The notes: a model not told the origin generated them from the sequence alone. A DNA stretch of 46,151 nucleotides from DATADF01 sp046263155 (GCA_046263155.1 JBHELF010000134.1:1-46151); one strand, 5' to 3'; numbered from the stretch's first letter, positions 32,912 through 40,410 are shown. A program made the numbers and translations.

Positions 32912-33013
32912 GAGTCCAGTGGGAAAGGCCCTCTGACCTGGCCAAACAGCACCATCAAATGGATCCGGTGCAAAACGGTTAAGCGTTGATCGAGGGTGCG
33001 GAAGGAGGATGAT

Positions 33014-34120
33014 GTGGCGACGGGACCCCAGAATTATCTCGCCGTGATCAAAGTCGTCGGTATCGGCGGCGGCGTCAATGCGGTCAACCGCATGATCGAC
33101 GTGGGGCTTAAAGGCGTCGAGTTCATTGCGATCAACACCGATGCCCAGGCCCTGCTCATGTCCGACGCCGATGTGAAGCTCGATATCGGTCGCGAGCTGA
33201 CTAAGGGTCTCGGAGCCGGCGCGGACCCGGAGATCGGCCGTCAGGCGGCCGAGGAGCACCGCGGCGAGATCGAAGAGGTCCTCAAAGGCGCCGACATGGT
33301 TTTCATCACCGCGGGGAAGGGTGGCGGTACCGGGACGGGGGGCGCGCCCATCGTTGCCGAGATCGCCAAGTCGTTGAATGCCCTAACCATCGGTGTGGTC
33401 ACGCGCCCGTTTGCTTTCGAGGGACGTCAAAGGGCGATAAAGGCGGAGCAGGGGATAGCGAACCTCAAGGACAAGGTCGACACGCTTATCGTCATTCCGA
33501 ACGACAGACTTCTGGATGTCGGTGACGCCACGACCTCCGTGCTCGAGGCCTTCCGAATGGCCGACGAAGTCCTGCTGCAGGGAGTCCAGGGCATCACAGA
33601 CCTGATCACCACGCCGGGCCTCATCAATCTTGACTTCGCCGACGTCAAGGCCGTGATGACGGACGCAGGCTCGTCCCTGATGGGCATCGGTCAAGCTCGG
33701 GGAGAGAACCGCGCTGCGGAGGCGGCCCGTGCCGCGATCTCATCGCCGTTGCTCGAGGCTTCGATCGAGGGAGCTCGAGGAGTACTGCTGAACATTGCGG
33801 GGGGCTCCGACCTGGGACTGTTCGAGGTAAACGAGGCCGCGCAGATCATCTCCAAGGCAGCCCATCCCGACGCCAACATCATCTTCGGAGCGGTCGTGGA
33901 CGACACGCTCGGGGATGAGGTCCGCGTGACTGTGATCGCCGCGGGATTCGATCGCTGGGGACAGCGGGAGGCGGAGGAACTCGTCAAGCCCGAGGAGGAG
34001 ATCTTTTCGGCGTCCGTCGGAGAGTTCGATTCGGTCCTCGGGGCCGAGCCCGAGCGAGAGCGGCTCGTCTTCGATGCGGAAGAGGATCTCGACGTCCCCT
34101 CGTTCTTGCGTAACGAATAG
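33014..34120 (+). CDS. ftsZ: Cell division GTPase FtsZ
   Basis: 368 aa from GTG 33014, chosen because AAGGAGG sits 5 nt upstream (a GTG at 32996 lies before the RBS). The tubulin signature GGGTGTGG, the sugar-binding and T7-loop sequences (NLDFADVKAVM) and the C-terminal peptide DVPSFLRNE that binds SepF are present. The first glycine loop reads VVGIGGGVNAV (residues 14-24), one Gly fewer than the GGGG usual in actinobacterial FtsZ. It polymerises into the Z-ring. Preceded by its own promoters and followed by a strong hairpin. Confidence 0.97.
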   Translation: MATGPQNYLAVIKVVGIGGGVNAVNRMIDVGLKGVEFIAINTDAQALLMSDADVKLDIGRELTKGLGAGADPEIGRQAAEEHRGEIEEVLKGADMVFITAGKGGGTGTGGAPIVAEIAKSLNALTIGVVTRPFAFEGRQRAIKAEQGIANLKDKVDTLIVIPNDRLLDVGDATTSVLEAFRMADEVLLQGVQGITDLITTPGLINLDFADVKAVMTDAGSSLMGIGQARGENRAAEAARAAISSPLLEASIEGARGVLLNIAGGSDLGLFEVNEAAQIISKAAHPDANIIFGAVVDDTLGDEVRVTVIAAGFDRWGQREAEELVKPEEEIFSASVGEFDSVLGAEPERERLVFDAEEDLDVPSFLRNE

Positions 34121-34135
34121 AGATAGAGAAACACC

Positions 34136-34163
34136 GGAGGCGGGGCCTTCCGGCCCCGCCTCC
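34136..34163 (+). terminator. Strong hairpin after ftsZ
   Basis: Perfect 12-bp stem GGAGGCGGGGCC (34136-34147) / GGCCCCGCCTCC (34152-34163) with loop TTCC, 15 nt after the ftsZ stop. There is no T-tract, so it may stabilise the 3' end or only partly terminate. Confidence 0.6.
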
Positions 34164-34188
34164 TGCGCGTGACCATCCGGCGCGGGCG

Positions 34189-34950
34189 GTGGGGCAAACT
34201 CGGGTCGTGCATCGGCCACCGACGCTTGCGGAGGTTCACTCTCAGGGAATCGCGCTTCTCGTCGGAAGCGCCCCTCACGCGAACGTCTGGTTCACCAATC
34301 GTGAGGGCGGAGTAAGCCGGGGCCCCTATGCCAGCCTCAACGTCGCGGCGCGTGTTGGGGATCACCCGGCAGCCGTAGGAGAGAACCGGCGGCGCGCGGC
34401 CGCCGCCGCAGGCTTCGACGTCACGGGGCTGACGTTCAGTCGTCAGGTTCACGGCAAGTCGGTTCTGGAGATCGGGACCAAGCCCGACGGTCCGATGGTG
34501 GCCGGCGTAGCGGACGTGCTCGTGACGCGTCGACCAAACGTGATCCTCGGGATCTTGGTTGCGGATTGCGCTCCGGTCGTGCTCGCGGGCGAGCGAGGAT
34601 TGGCCGTGGTGCACGCCGGGTGGCGCGGCCTGGTCGAGGGCGTCGTCGAATCGGGCGTTGCCAGCGTCGCGCCCGTGAGGTCGGCCTGGATCGGCCCGAG
34701 CATCCACGCCTGTTGTTACGAAGTGGGTCCCGCGGTGGTCGCCGCCTTCCGCGAGCGAGGCCTACCCATAGCGGATGACCGTCATGTCGATCCTGGGATG
34801 TCGGCGGTGGCAGAGCTTCGCCGGCTGGGCGTTGAACGAGTAGTCATGAGCGATGACTGCACGTCGTGCGACACGCGCTACTTCTCCTATCGCCGCGACG
34901 GTACGACCGGACGTCAGGCCGCCTTTGCTTGCCTGTCCGAACCACAGTGA
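34189..34950 (+). CDS. pgeF: Peptidoglycan editing factor / YfiH-type multicopper-like protein
   Basis: 253 aa from GTG 34189; GTG 34207 in the same frame is an equally possible start. The metal-ligand residues of the YfiH (DUF152) family are visible: His in FSRQVHG, Cys in LVADCAPVVLA and His in VVHAGWRG, followed by IGPSIHACCYEVGP. The E. coli homologue removes UDP-MurNAc-peptides carrying L-Ser; other members act on purine nucleosides. Position right after ftsZ is conserved in Gram-positives. The yggS gene overlaps its stop by 4 nt. Confidence 0.88.
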   Translation: MGQTRVVHRPPTLAEVHSQGIALLVGSAPHANVWFTNREGGVSRGPYASLNVAARVGDHPAAVGENRRRAAAAAGFDVTGLTFSRQVHGKSVLEIGTKPDGPMVAGVADVLVTRRPNVILGILVADCAPVVLAGERGLAVVHAGWRGLVEGVVESGVASVAPVRSAWIGPSIHACCYEVGPAVVAAFRERGLPIADDRHVDPGMSAVAELRRLGVERVVMSDDCTSCDTRYFSYRRDGTTGRQAAFACLSEPQ

Positions 34951-35627
34951 CGATCGCGTCTCGCTACGCGGCCGTTCAAAAGCGCGTGCAGGAGAGCCTG
35001 GCTCGGGCCGGACGTCCCTCCGACGATCTCGTGATCGTCGCGGTGGCCAAGACGTTCCCGATTCCCATCATTCTGGAGGCGCTCGATGCCGGTGTGACCG
35101 ATATCGGTGAGAACCGGCCCCAAGAACTAAAGGAGAAGGCGATCGCGATCGGTCCTCGTGCGCGCTGGCACCTGGTCGGGCCCCTGCAGACAAACAAGGT
35201 GCGTTCCGTCGTAGGTGTGGTGGAGCTGATTCACTCGGTCGATCGATACGGCTTGGGCGAAGCGATCGCGCGGCGAGCCCGCGCCGTAGGGATCGTTCAG
35301 TCCGTGCTCGTCGAGGTCAATCTTGCCCAGGAGGCGTCCAAACACGGCGTTCCCCCGACGCAGGCGATCGCGTTGGCGGAGGACCTGTCCCGGCTCGAGG
35401 GCCTCGAGGTGCGAGGGCTGATGTCCATTCCCCCGCGGCGGTCGAATCCGGACGACACAAGAGGTGACTTTCGAGGCTTGGCCGCCTTGTGTCGGGAGAT
35501 GCGAGCCCACGTGTCGGGAGCGACGGAGCTCTCGATGGGAATGAGCCGTGATTTCGACATTGCAATCGAGGAGGGGTCCACGATCGTGCGCGTCGGTGAA
35601 GCGATTTTCGGGGCGCGCAGCCGGTAA
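34947..35627 (+). CDS. YggS-type PLP homeostasis protein
   Basis: 226 aa from GTG 34947 (GTGA overlap with pgeF); an upstream in-frame ATG at 34866 would add an unrelated tail inside pgeF. A single TIM-barrel domain of the alanine-racemase N-terminal type. The PLP lysine lies in VIVAVAKTFP, followed by IGENRPQELKEK, WHLVGPLQTNKVRSVV, HSVDRYGLGEAIARRA, GLMSIPP and ELSMGMSRDFDIAIEEGSTIVRVGEAIFG. The family balances free PLP and has no known enzymatic reaction. Confidence 0.93.
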   Translation: MTIASRYAAVQKRVQESLARAGRPSDDLVIVAVAKTFPIPIILEALDAGVTDIGENRPQELKEKAIAIGPRARWHLVGPLQTNKVRSVVGVVELIHSVDRYGLGEAIARRARAVGIVQSVLVEVNLAQEASKHGVPPTQAIALAEDLSRLEGLEVRGLMSIPPRRSNPDDTRGDFRGLAALCREMRAHVSGATELSMGMSRDFDIAIEEGSTIVRVGEAIFGARSR

Positions 35628-35644
35628 CTCTGTATCCTTCGACC

Positions 35645-36109
35645 ATGGCGGGAGTGTGGAGAAAAACCCTTGTTTACCTGGGCCTCGTCGAGGACGAGGA
35701 GCTGGACGAGTACTCCTATGAAGAGGAGCCCGAGCCTCGACGGCGGCGCTCCCGTCCCACCCGCTCGTCGGTGGAGCCGGTGGAGCCCCGGCGCGAGGCG
35801 GTTGTACGAGCCATACCCACGGCTCCGTCGGCTCGCTTTCACCTCGTCACACCGGGCGCTTTCAACGACGCTCAGGAGATCGGAGACAAGTACAAGGATG
35901 GGACCTCGGTGCTGATGAACCTCCAAGGAGCGGAGCCTGAGCTGGCGCGCCGGCTCGTCGATTTCGCCAGCGGCCTGGCGTACGGACTCAGCGGGTCGAT
36001 GCAACCCGTGGCGGACCGCGTCTTTCTATTGGTGCCCTCCGGCGTCCAGGTCTCGGCCGAAGAACGACGCCGCTTTCTGGAGGAACGCGGCTTCTTCAAC
36101 CAGGCCTGA
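35645..36109 (+). CDS. sepF: Z-ring membrane anchor SepF
   Basis: 154 aa. An amphipathic membrane-binding helix at the start (VWRKTLVYLGLVED) is followed by an acidic and then Arg-rich linker (about 20-60). The SepF core comes next: FHLVTPGAFNDAQEIGDKYKDGTSVLMNLQGAEPELARRLVDFASGLAYGLSGSMQPVADRVFLLVPSGVQVSAEE. It tethers FtsZ to the membrane in organisms without FtsA. There is no Shine-Dalgarno; TATCCT (35633-35638) ends 6 nt before the ATG, consistent with a leaderless mRNA. Confidence 0.95.
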   Translation: MAGVWRKTLVYLGLVEDEELDEYSYEEEPEPRRRRSRPTRSSVEPVEPRREAVVRAIPTAPSARFHLVTPGAFNDAQEIGDKYKDGTSVLMNLQGAEPELARRLVDFASGLAYGLSGSMQPVADRVFLLVPSGVQVSAEERRRFLEERGFFNQA

Positions 36110-36117
36110 TCGAGGCA

Positions 36118-36366
36118 GTGGGCCTGCTTTGCTTGCCGCTCTACTTGTACACAATCATTCTCTTTGTTCGCATCATCCTGTCGTGGGTGACCATGTCCTG
36201 GTCACCACCCCCGGCGCTTAGCCCCGCGATCCGGGTCGTCTATGAGCTGACCGAGCCGGTCCTGCGGTTGTTTCGTCGCTACATTCCGCCCATCGGCGGG
36301 TTCGATTTCTCGCCGATCTTCATCTTCCTGATGCTGAACCTGGCCTCCCGAGCGCTTTGCCGATAG
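36118..36366 (+). CDS. yggT: YggT-family membrane protein
   Basis: 82 aa, GTG start. Two membrane helices (LPLYLYTIILFVRIILSWVTM and PIFIFLMLNLASRAL) flank the conserved YELTEPVLRLFRRYIPPIGGFDFSPI loop, the YggT signature. Role unknown; it is regularly found between sepF and divIVA. Confidence 0.92.
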   Translation: MGLLCLPLYLYTIILFVRIILSWVTMSWSPPPALSPAIRVVYELTEPVLRLFRRYIPPIGGFDFSPIFIFLMLNLASRALCR

Positions 36367-36403
36367 AACACCCCAAGCATTGAGCTTCTGAGATACTGCC
36401 GCC

Positions 36404-37282
36404 ATGGAAGTCACCGCCAGAGATATCCACGAAAAGCAGTTCCACGACGCGTGGCGCGGCTACAACCAAGAGGAGGTAGACGACTTCCTCGACCGCGTTG
36501 CGGAGACGGTCGATCGGCTCCAGCGCGAGAACAGCTCTCTGCAGGCCCGTATTCGGGAGCTGGATCAACTCGTCGCGCAGAGCCGTGAAGCCGAGGACAT
36601 GTTGAAGAAAACGCTTATCACCGCTCAGCAGGCCGCCGAGGAGGCGATCGGCAATGCGAAGGCGAGGGCCGACCAGCTCATAAATGAGGCCGAGGAAAGG
36701 ACGCGCAAGGCCGCGGCCGAGGCCAAGGAACGAAGGTCGAGCCTCGAGGCCGAGCTCCGTCGCCGTTCGCAGGAGGCCGATCGGGAGCACGCCGTGAAGA
36801 AGAAGGAGATGGAGGCTGCGATCGACCGCCTGCGCGCTTTCGAGAGCGAACTAAAACAGAAGCTGCGAGCGGCTCTCGACCAGCAGCGCACTGCGATCGA
36901 CAAACATCTGCGCGCCTCCGCCGAGCAGCAGAGGGGCTTCGTCGAACAACAGATCAAGGCACTCACCTCGTTGAGCGACGCTCCCACTCGGCCGCCCCGC
37001 CCGCGCGTAACCGAGCCGCCCCCCGAGGCCGTTGCGGCGGAGGCATCCCCCGAGCCCGAGGCCGAGGCGATGGAGAGGGCCGCGCCCGAAGAGGCGCCGC
37101 CGCCTCCGGCCGAGGAGGAAGAGTCCGGACCGGAGAGCGATGCCGAAGCGGAGCTCGACGAGGTCCACAAGGAGCTGAGCGACCTTGCTTCGGAGCCGGC
37201 GTCTATGCCTCGCCGCTCGGCACGCCGCGACCGTCAGCCGGAAAAGAGCAAGCTCCGAGGCTTATTCGGACGGGAGTCTTAG
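36404..37282 (+). CDS. divIVA: DivIVA/Wag31-type polar growth scaffold
   Basis: 292 aa. The N-terminal lipid-binding domain starts MEVTARDIHEKQFHDAWRGYNQEEVDDFLDRVAETV, with the DI..K.F....RGY...EVD pattern. A long coiled coil runs from about residue 40 to 190 (heptads of Glu/Ala/Arg). The C-terminus is a low-complexity Pro/Glu/Ala region ending in a basic patch. It marks negatively curved membrane at poles and septa. GATACT (36392-36397) is 6 nt before the ATG with no Shine-Dalgarno, so it probably has its own leaderless promoter. Confidence 0.94.
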   Translation: MEVTARDIHEKQFHDAWRGYNQEEVDDFLDRVAETVDRLQRENSSLQARIRELDQLVAQSREAEDMLKKTLITAQQAAEEAIGNAKARADQLINEAEERTRKAAAEAKERRSSLEAELRRRSQEADREHAVKKKEMEAAIDRLRAFESELKQKLRAALDQQRTAIDKHLRASAEQQRGFVEQQIKALTSLSDAPTRPPRPRVTEPPPEAVAAEASPEPEAEAMERAAPEEAPPPPAEEEESGPESDAEAELDEVHKELSDLASEPASMPRRSARRDRQPEKSKLRGLFGRES

Positions 37283-37285
37283 CCG

Positions 37286-37918
37286 ATGGTTATCCTCATC
37301 GGCGCGTCGCTGCTATTCATCGTTGCGTCTGCCGGAACTCTCGTATGGGGCTGGCTCAACGGGCAGCAGACCTTGATCTGGACGTCCATTGCCTGCAGCG
37401 CTGCGGCCGGCGTCCTCCTGTTGGTCGCCCACTTCAAAACGCGTCGTCGGCCCGTCATCGAGACGGCCGGCTCGGCTGCCGGCGGCACTCGCCGGGCCGA
37501 ACCAGCGCGCGGCGGCTTGCGATCTCGCTTAACTCGCTCGCGTCCTGCTCCGGCTGCGAAGGCCGAGGCCCCCTCGGCTCCGGCATCGAGCGTCACTCCC
37601 GCCCCCACGGGAGCGACGATCTCGGCCGCGGCCCCCACCGGCGGCGTGGTGGAGCCAGAGCCCGCGGTGGTTCCGGCAACCGTCGGTGCCGCGCGGTCGC
37701 GGACGGCTTCGAAGCCCGAAACCGGCCCCGCTCCGGCCAAGAGAGCGGCGGCATCCAGGAGCTCGACCGCTGCCACGACGGAGGTGGTCGCGGTCGCAGA
37801 AAGAAAGAAGTTTCACCGGCCGGATTGTCGCTACGCCAAGGCGAAGGGCGCGGAGACGATGTCCAAGGCCAACGCCCGCCGCCGGGGGCTCGCGCCCTGC
37901 GGCATCTGTAAGCCCTAG
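37286..37918 (+). CDS. Two-helix membrane protein with C-terminal His/Cys motif
   Basis: 210 aa, three bases after the divIVA stop with GGGAG upstream. Two membrane helices (about residues 2-22 and 31-48) are followed by roughly 110 residues of Ala/Pro/Thr-rich linker. The last 45 residues read KKFHRPDCRYAKAKG then GLAPCGICKP: H-x3-C ... C-x2-C, the arrangement of Ada-like metal-binding mini-domains. Function is unknown. The tail would be cytosolic if the two helices form a hairpin. Close linkage to divIVA suggests shared expression. Confidence 0.75.
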   Translation: MVILIGASLLFIVASAGTLVWGWLNGQQTLIWTSIACSAAAGVLLLVAHFKTRRRPVIETAGSAAGGTRRAEPARGGLRSRLTRSRPAPAAKAEAPSAPASSVTPAPTGATISAAAPTGGVVEPEPAVVPATVGAARSRTASKPETGPAPAKRAAASRSSTAATTEVVAVAERKKFHRPDCRYAKAKGAETMSKANARRRGLAPCGICKP

Positions 37919-37945
37919 GTTCCCAAGTTCCACTAAGCAGAAGTC

Positions 37946-39106
37946 CTAGCTCGCATAAGCGAAATCCGACGCGGCCTCAGCGGGAGGCGACCGGCCCGGG
38001 TCGAACGGGCGTCCGTCGGGTCGGGACCATTTGGTGAGGCCGGATTCCAGACACACTTTCCACCCAAACTCATGAACGAGCTTGTGGTGGAAGTGGCACA
38101 GCAATGTGAGGTTGTCGAGATCGGTCGGACCGCCATCATCCCAGTGCCAGATGTGGTGAGCCTGTAGGAACGATCTTCGACCGCAGCCGGGAAAGGTGCA
38201 GCCGCGATCCCGATGACGAAGTTGGCGCATCAGCCACGGGGGGACGCTTCGTGAGCGCCGCCCGATGCCCAGTGCGTTGCCGTCCGCGTCGGTAAGGACG
38301 AACTCAAGCCGGGCGTCGCAGGCCAGACGCCGGGCGATCTCCGGATGAAGAACCGGCCCGCCCTCGACCTCAGATGAGATGACATCCCCGGTCGACATCA
38401 GCGTCGTGTGAACGACCACGGTCGCGCGGTCGACGTCGGCATCTTCGGCAATCGAGGTCATCGCCAGAGCGTGAAGCGCATCGGCGCAGCGACGTTCGAG
38501 ATCCATCTCCTCCGCGAAACGGCGGATGGGGGCATCGGCGTCCTCGGGAGATGAGGGAATCGAGTCCGCGACGGATTTAAGGGCCTTGACGATCGCGGTT
38601 CCCTGAGCGGCGGGGAATTGGCCCTCCATCCACAATCTGCGGCCGTCGTCGAACCACCACCATCGGAGATAACGCTCGCGCTCCGCCTGCTGGGTCTCAT
38701 CGAGCGACGCCCGCTGCGCGAGGTCGGCCCTGTGCCTGATCGTCGCCGCGGTGACGCGCCGACCCCACCTGATGAGGTCACGCTCGGTGTCTGGGGTCGC
38801 GAAGCGAGCCAGCTCCGCTACCTTGTCCAGACACAGCACCCCAGTCTCAAGGGCATCGGACAGAAGCGGTAGAGAAACGAGGGCATGCGCCGCGACCACC
38901 CACCGGCGCCCGGCCCAGGTCATAATCCCGAGGCGAGCGGCCAGCCATTCCGCCATATCGCGGCAGCCGTCGGCCTTCCATAACTCGTGGCGGTCGTATT
39001 CGGCGACGCGACGCAGAAGAGCGCTCTGCTCGGCCCCAATGCGGGCGTGATGCTCGTCTATCTGTCCCGCCAAGCGGGCGACCCGCTCGGCCCGGAGCTC
39101 GTCCAC
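37946..39106 (-). CDS. DUF222-HNH endonuclease (13E12-like), SOS-type promoter
   Basis: 386 aa, GTG start with AGGAG 6 nt upstream. The N-terminal DUF222 helical domain (about 1-270) includes MAEWLAARLGIMTWAGRRWVVAAHAL and the conserved RADLAQRASLDETQQAER. The C-terminal HNH nuclease has RQLRHRDRGCTFPGCGRRSFLQAHHIWHWDDGGPTDLDNLTLLCHFHHKLVHEFGW: CxxxC pair, HHI, N and HFHH. This is the actinobacterial family related to the repetitive 13E12 proteins of mycobacteria, some of which are LexA-controlled. The last residues converge on the membrane-protein gene with a 27-nt gap. Confidence 0.93.
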   Translation of the reverse strand: MDELRAERVARLAGQIDEHHARIGAEQSALLRRVAEYDRHELWKADGCRDMAEWLAARLGIMTWAGRRWVVAAHALVSLPLLSDALETGVLCLDKVAELARFATPDTERDLIRWGRRVTAATIRHRADLAQRASLDETQQAERERYLRWWWFDDGRRLWMEGQFPAAQGTAIVKALKSVADSIPSSPEDADAPIRRFAEEMDLERRCADALHALAMTSIAEDADVDRATVVVHTTLMSTGDVISSEVEGGPVLHPEIARRLACDARLEFVLTDADGNALGIGRRSRSVPPWLMRQLRHRDRGCTFPGCGRRSFLQAHHIWHWDDGGPTDLDNLTLLCHFHHKLVHEFGWKVCLESGLTKWSRPDGRPFDPGRSPPAEAASDFAYAS

Positions 39107-39150
39107 TGCGATCTCCTACTCGCCTGTCCTCGAGCCCCTCCTCGGTTAGG

Positions 39151-39179
39151 AGTATATCGAACATATGTTCGCCTGTCAA
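39151..39179 (-). promoter_or_regulatory. LexA-controlled promoter of the DUF222-HNH gene
   Basis: On the minus strand TTGACA (39179-39174), 17-bp spacer, TATACT (39156-39151). The spacer contains the perfect palindrome CGAACATATGTTCG (39158-39171), the Gram-positive/actinobacterial LexA box CGAAC-N4-GTTCG. LexA bound there would block the polymerase. Confidence 0.88.
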
Positions 39180-39182
39180 GCA
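39173..39182 (+). repeat. Target-site duplication, left copy
   Basis: CTGTCAAGCA, identical to 41763-41772. The copies continue to match for two more bases (GG), so the duplication could be 10-12 bp. It contains the -35 box of the DUF222-HNH promoter. Confidence 0.8.
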
Positions 39183-39200
39183 GGCTTTGCACCTAAAGCC
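39183..39200 (+). repeat. Left inverted end, hairpin-forming
   Basis: GGCTTTGCACCTAAAGCC: it matches the inverse of the right end and also folds on itself (GGCTTT/AAAGCC). Confidence 0.7.
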
Positions 39201-39235
39201 TCGCCTGCACAAGAACCCCTCCCTCTGCACAAAAC

Positions 39236-40036
39236 TCAGTTCTCCTCAGCGGGAGGCCCAGGCTCAGGGTGTCGTGGTGGGTCGCCCTGCTCCGAGCCAT
39301 AGACCAAAGCGAGATTGACCTTTGCTGCCTCCAGCCACCTCTCTTGCTGCTCTGGAGTGAATGACCCTTCAACCGGCAGCATCCGGAATAACCCCTCGAT
39401 TAGGGGATTCTGGGAGAACCGACCGGGGGCACCTTCGTACACCCTCCGGACGGACGCTCTAGCTTTGTCCACCACGTCAGCGGCCCCCTCGGACTCGCGT
39501 GGGCCTCTCCGCGGTGAGATAAGCACGTCGGGCTTGGTATCGAAGAATCCTGCTTGTTTGGCCGCAGCAAGGAAGGTCCGCCGAGCGTTCTCGCCTTGAT
39601 TGGGGGCGATCCCCTCCGCCACCATCTCGCGTTCGAGGGCCTTCGACCCGGGCAGTTGTTGCGAGCGATACCGCTCGAATAACCGTTTGAACAGGTCCAC
39701 CTTCAAAAAGGCGTCGACCCTCGCGGGCTGTTCGGTGCCCGGGTTCACGATCCTGCGGCCGAGGTCGGTCAGGACCACGTCCATGCCCTTCCAATCTAGG
39801 AGCCCGAACAACCGAGCCGCAGCCGCTCGCACTCGGAACGTGCCACTTCTCTCGTTCTTGTGCCCCGTCACGACAGCCACTCTGTCTAGTTGGGCCGTGC
39901 CAGCACCAGCTTCCGACCAGACCCCCTTGGCGATGCGAACCGCGTCCTCTAGATCGGCATAGGGAAATGGAGTGGTCCCCCTCTGCCGCTTGCGGGAACC
40001 CGGTGAGCTTTCTGCGTCTTCCGTTCCTGGAGGCAT
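39236..40036 (-). CDS. Hypothetical transposon passenger protein, winged-helix-like
   Basis: 266 aa, ATG 40036 preceded by GGGAGATAGAG. The N-terminal 25 residues are polar and disordered. TPFPYADLEDAVRIAKGVW and AAARLFGLLDWKGMDVVLTDLGRRIV suggest a winged-helix unit, and a second helical unit (LKVDLFKRLFERYRSQQLPGSKALE, ARRTFLAAAKQAGFFD) follows; the pattern loosely recalls DUF5343-type proteins. The C-terminus is Pro-rich. No catalytic motif is visible, so I cannot name the function; DNA binding is a guess. It is inside the transposon boundaries and has its own promoter flanked by GGGGAGATA-type repeats. Confidence 0.7.
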   Translation of the reverse strand: MPPGTEDAESSPGSRKRQRGTTPFPYADLEDAVRIAKGVWSEAGAGTAQLDRVAVVTGHKNERSGTFRVRAAAARLFGLLDWKGMDVVLTDLGRRIVNPGTEQPARVDAFLKVDLFKRLFERYRSQQLPGSKALEREMVAEGIAPNQGENARRTFLAAAKQAGFFDTKPDVLISPRRGPRESEGAADVVDKARASVRRVYEGAPGRFSQNPLIEGLFRMLPVEGSFTPEQQERWLEAAKVNLALVYGSEQGDPPRHPEPGPPAEEN

Positions 40037-40039
40037 CTC

Positions 40040-40089
40040 TATCTCCCTTCGTTACTGGGGAGTATCTCACGAGGGGAGATAAGAGACAA
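40040..40089 (-). promoter_or_regulatory. Promoter and operator-like repeats of the passenger gene
   Basis: Minus-strand TTGTCT (40089-40084), 17-bp spacer, GATACT (40066-40061). Around it lie TATCTCCC (40040-40047), GGGGAGTATCTC (40057-40068) and GGGGAGATA (40073-40081), inverted and direct copies of one motif, as expected for an operator. Confidence 0.6.
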
Positions 40090-40111
40090 GAACAGGCACG
40101 CAGAGTATAGT
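40083..40111 (+). promoter_or_regulatory. Possible promoter of the tRNA-Gln gene
   Basis: GAGACA (40083-40088), 17-bp spacer, TATAGT (40106-40111). It would start transcription near 40118, 36 nt before the tRNA. The -35 overlaps the divergent passenger-gene promoter. Confidence 0.5.
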
Positions 40112-40151
40112 GAGAAAAAGTGAGAGGGACGGGTGGTAGCCCGCCCCTCTC
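40112..40151 (-). terminator. Intrinsic terminator for the zinc-ribbon transcript
   Basis: Stem GAGAGGGGCGGG / CCCGTCCCTCTC read on the minus strand (arms 40151-40140 and 40133-40122, one mismatch), followed by ACTTTTTCTC. It lies downstream of the zinc-ribbon gene, beyond the tRNA. On the plus strand the same hairpin sits 2 nt before the tRNA 5' end. Confidence 0.75.
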
Positions 40152-40153
40152 AT

Positions 40154-40224
40154 GCGGGAGTCGTCTAACGGTAGGACGCTCGATTCTGAATCGAGTTGCG
40201 GGGGTTCGACCCCCCTCTCCCGCA
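40154..40224 (+). tRNA. tRNA-Gln (anticodon CUG)
   Basis: 71 nt. Acceptor GCGGGAG (40154-40160) pairs perfectly with CTCCCGC. The D arm is GTC-TAACGGTAG-GAC (3-bp stem, as in other tRNA-Gln). The anticodon arm is CTCGA-TTCTGAA-TCGAG with anticodon CTG. The T arm is GGGGG-TTCGACC-CCCCT. Discriminator A, CCA not encoded. All arms are intact, so the molecule should be functional although the gene lies inside a transposon. Confidence 0.93.
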
Positions 40225-40257
40225 CTTATGACTGTAATGGTCGCGGGCTGGCTTCGC

Positions 40258-40404
40258 TCACCGCGCCTTGCTCTGCCGGGGGCGATCCCAGTAGGGACTC
40301 TTGCACTTGGGACAAACCCTCGGCGCTTGGTCTTTGTTCCTCGGAACCCACTCGTGGCCGCACCGCTCGCAGCGGTAGCCCGAGAGCTTGACCATCTTTG
40401 CCAT
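40258..40404 (-). CDS. 48-aa zinc-ribbon protein
   Basis: Starts at ATG 40404 (MAKMVKLSGY) and ends at TGA 40258. RCERCGHEWVPR and RVCPKCKSPYWDRPR give two C-x2-C knuckles 16 residues apart, a rubredoxin-like zinc ribbon with a basic end. Such mini-ribbons often bind nucleic acid or act with a regulator; the target here is unknown. No Shine-Dalgarno; the predicted mRNA starts at or next to the ATG. The transcript would continue through the antisense strand of the tRNA-Gln gene to the terminator at 40112-40151. ATG 40395 is an alternative start. Confidence 0.75.
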   Translation of the reverse strand: MAKMVKLSGYRCERCGHEWVPRNKDQAPRVCPKCKSPYWDRPRQSKAR

Positions 40405-40410
40405 AGGGCC

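Noticed and set aside
40154..40224. tRNA-Gln as the attachment site of an integrative island
   Set aside because: No integrase and no duplicated tRNA 3' end were found; the outer repeats lie far from the tRNA and fit a DDE transposon instead.
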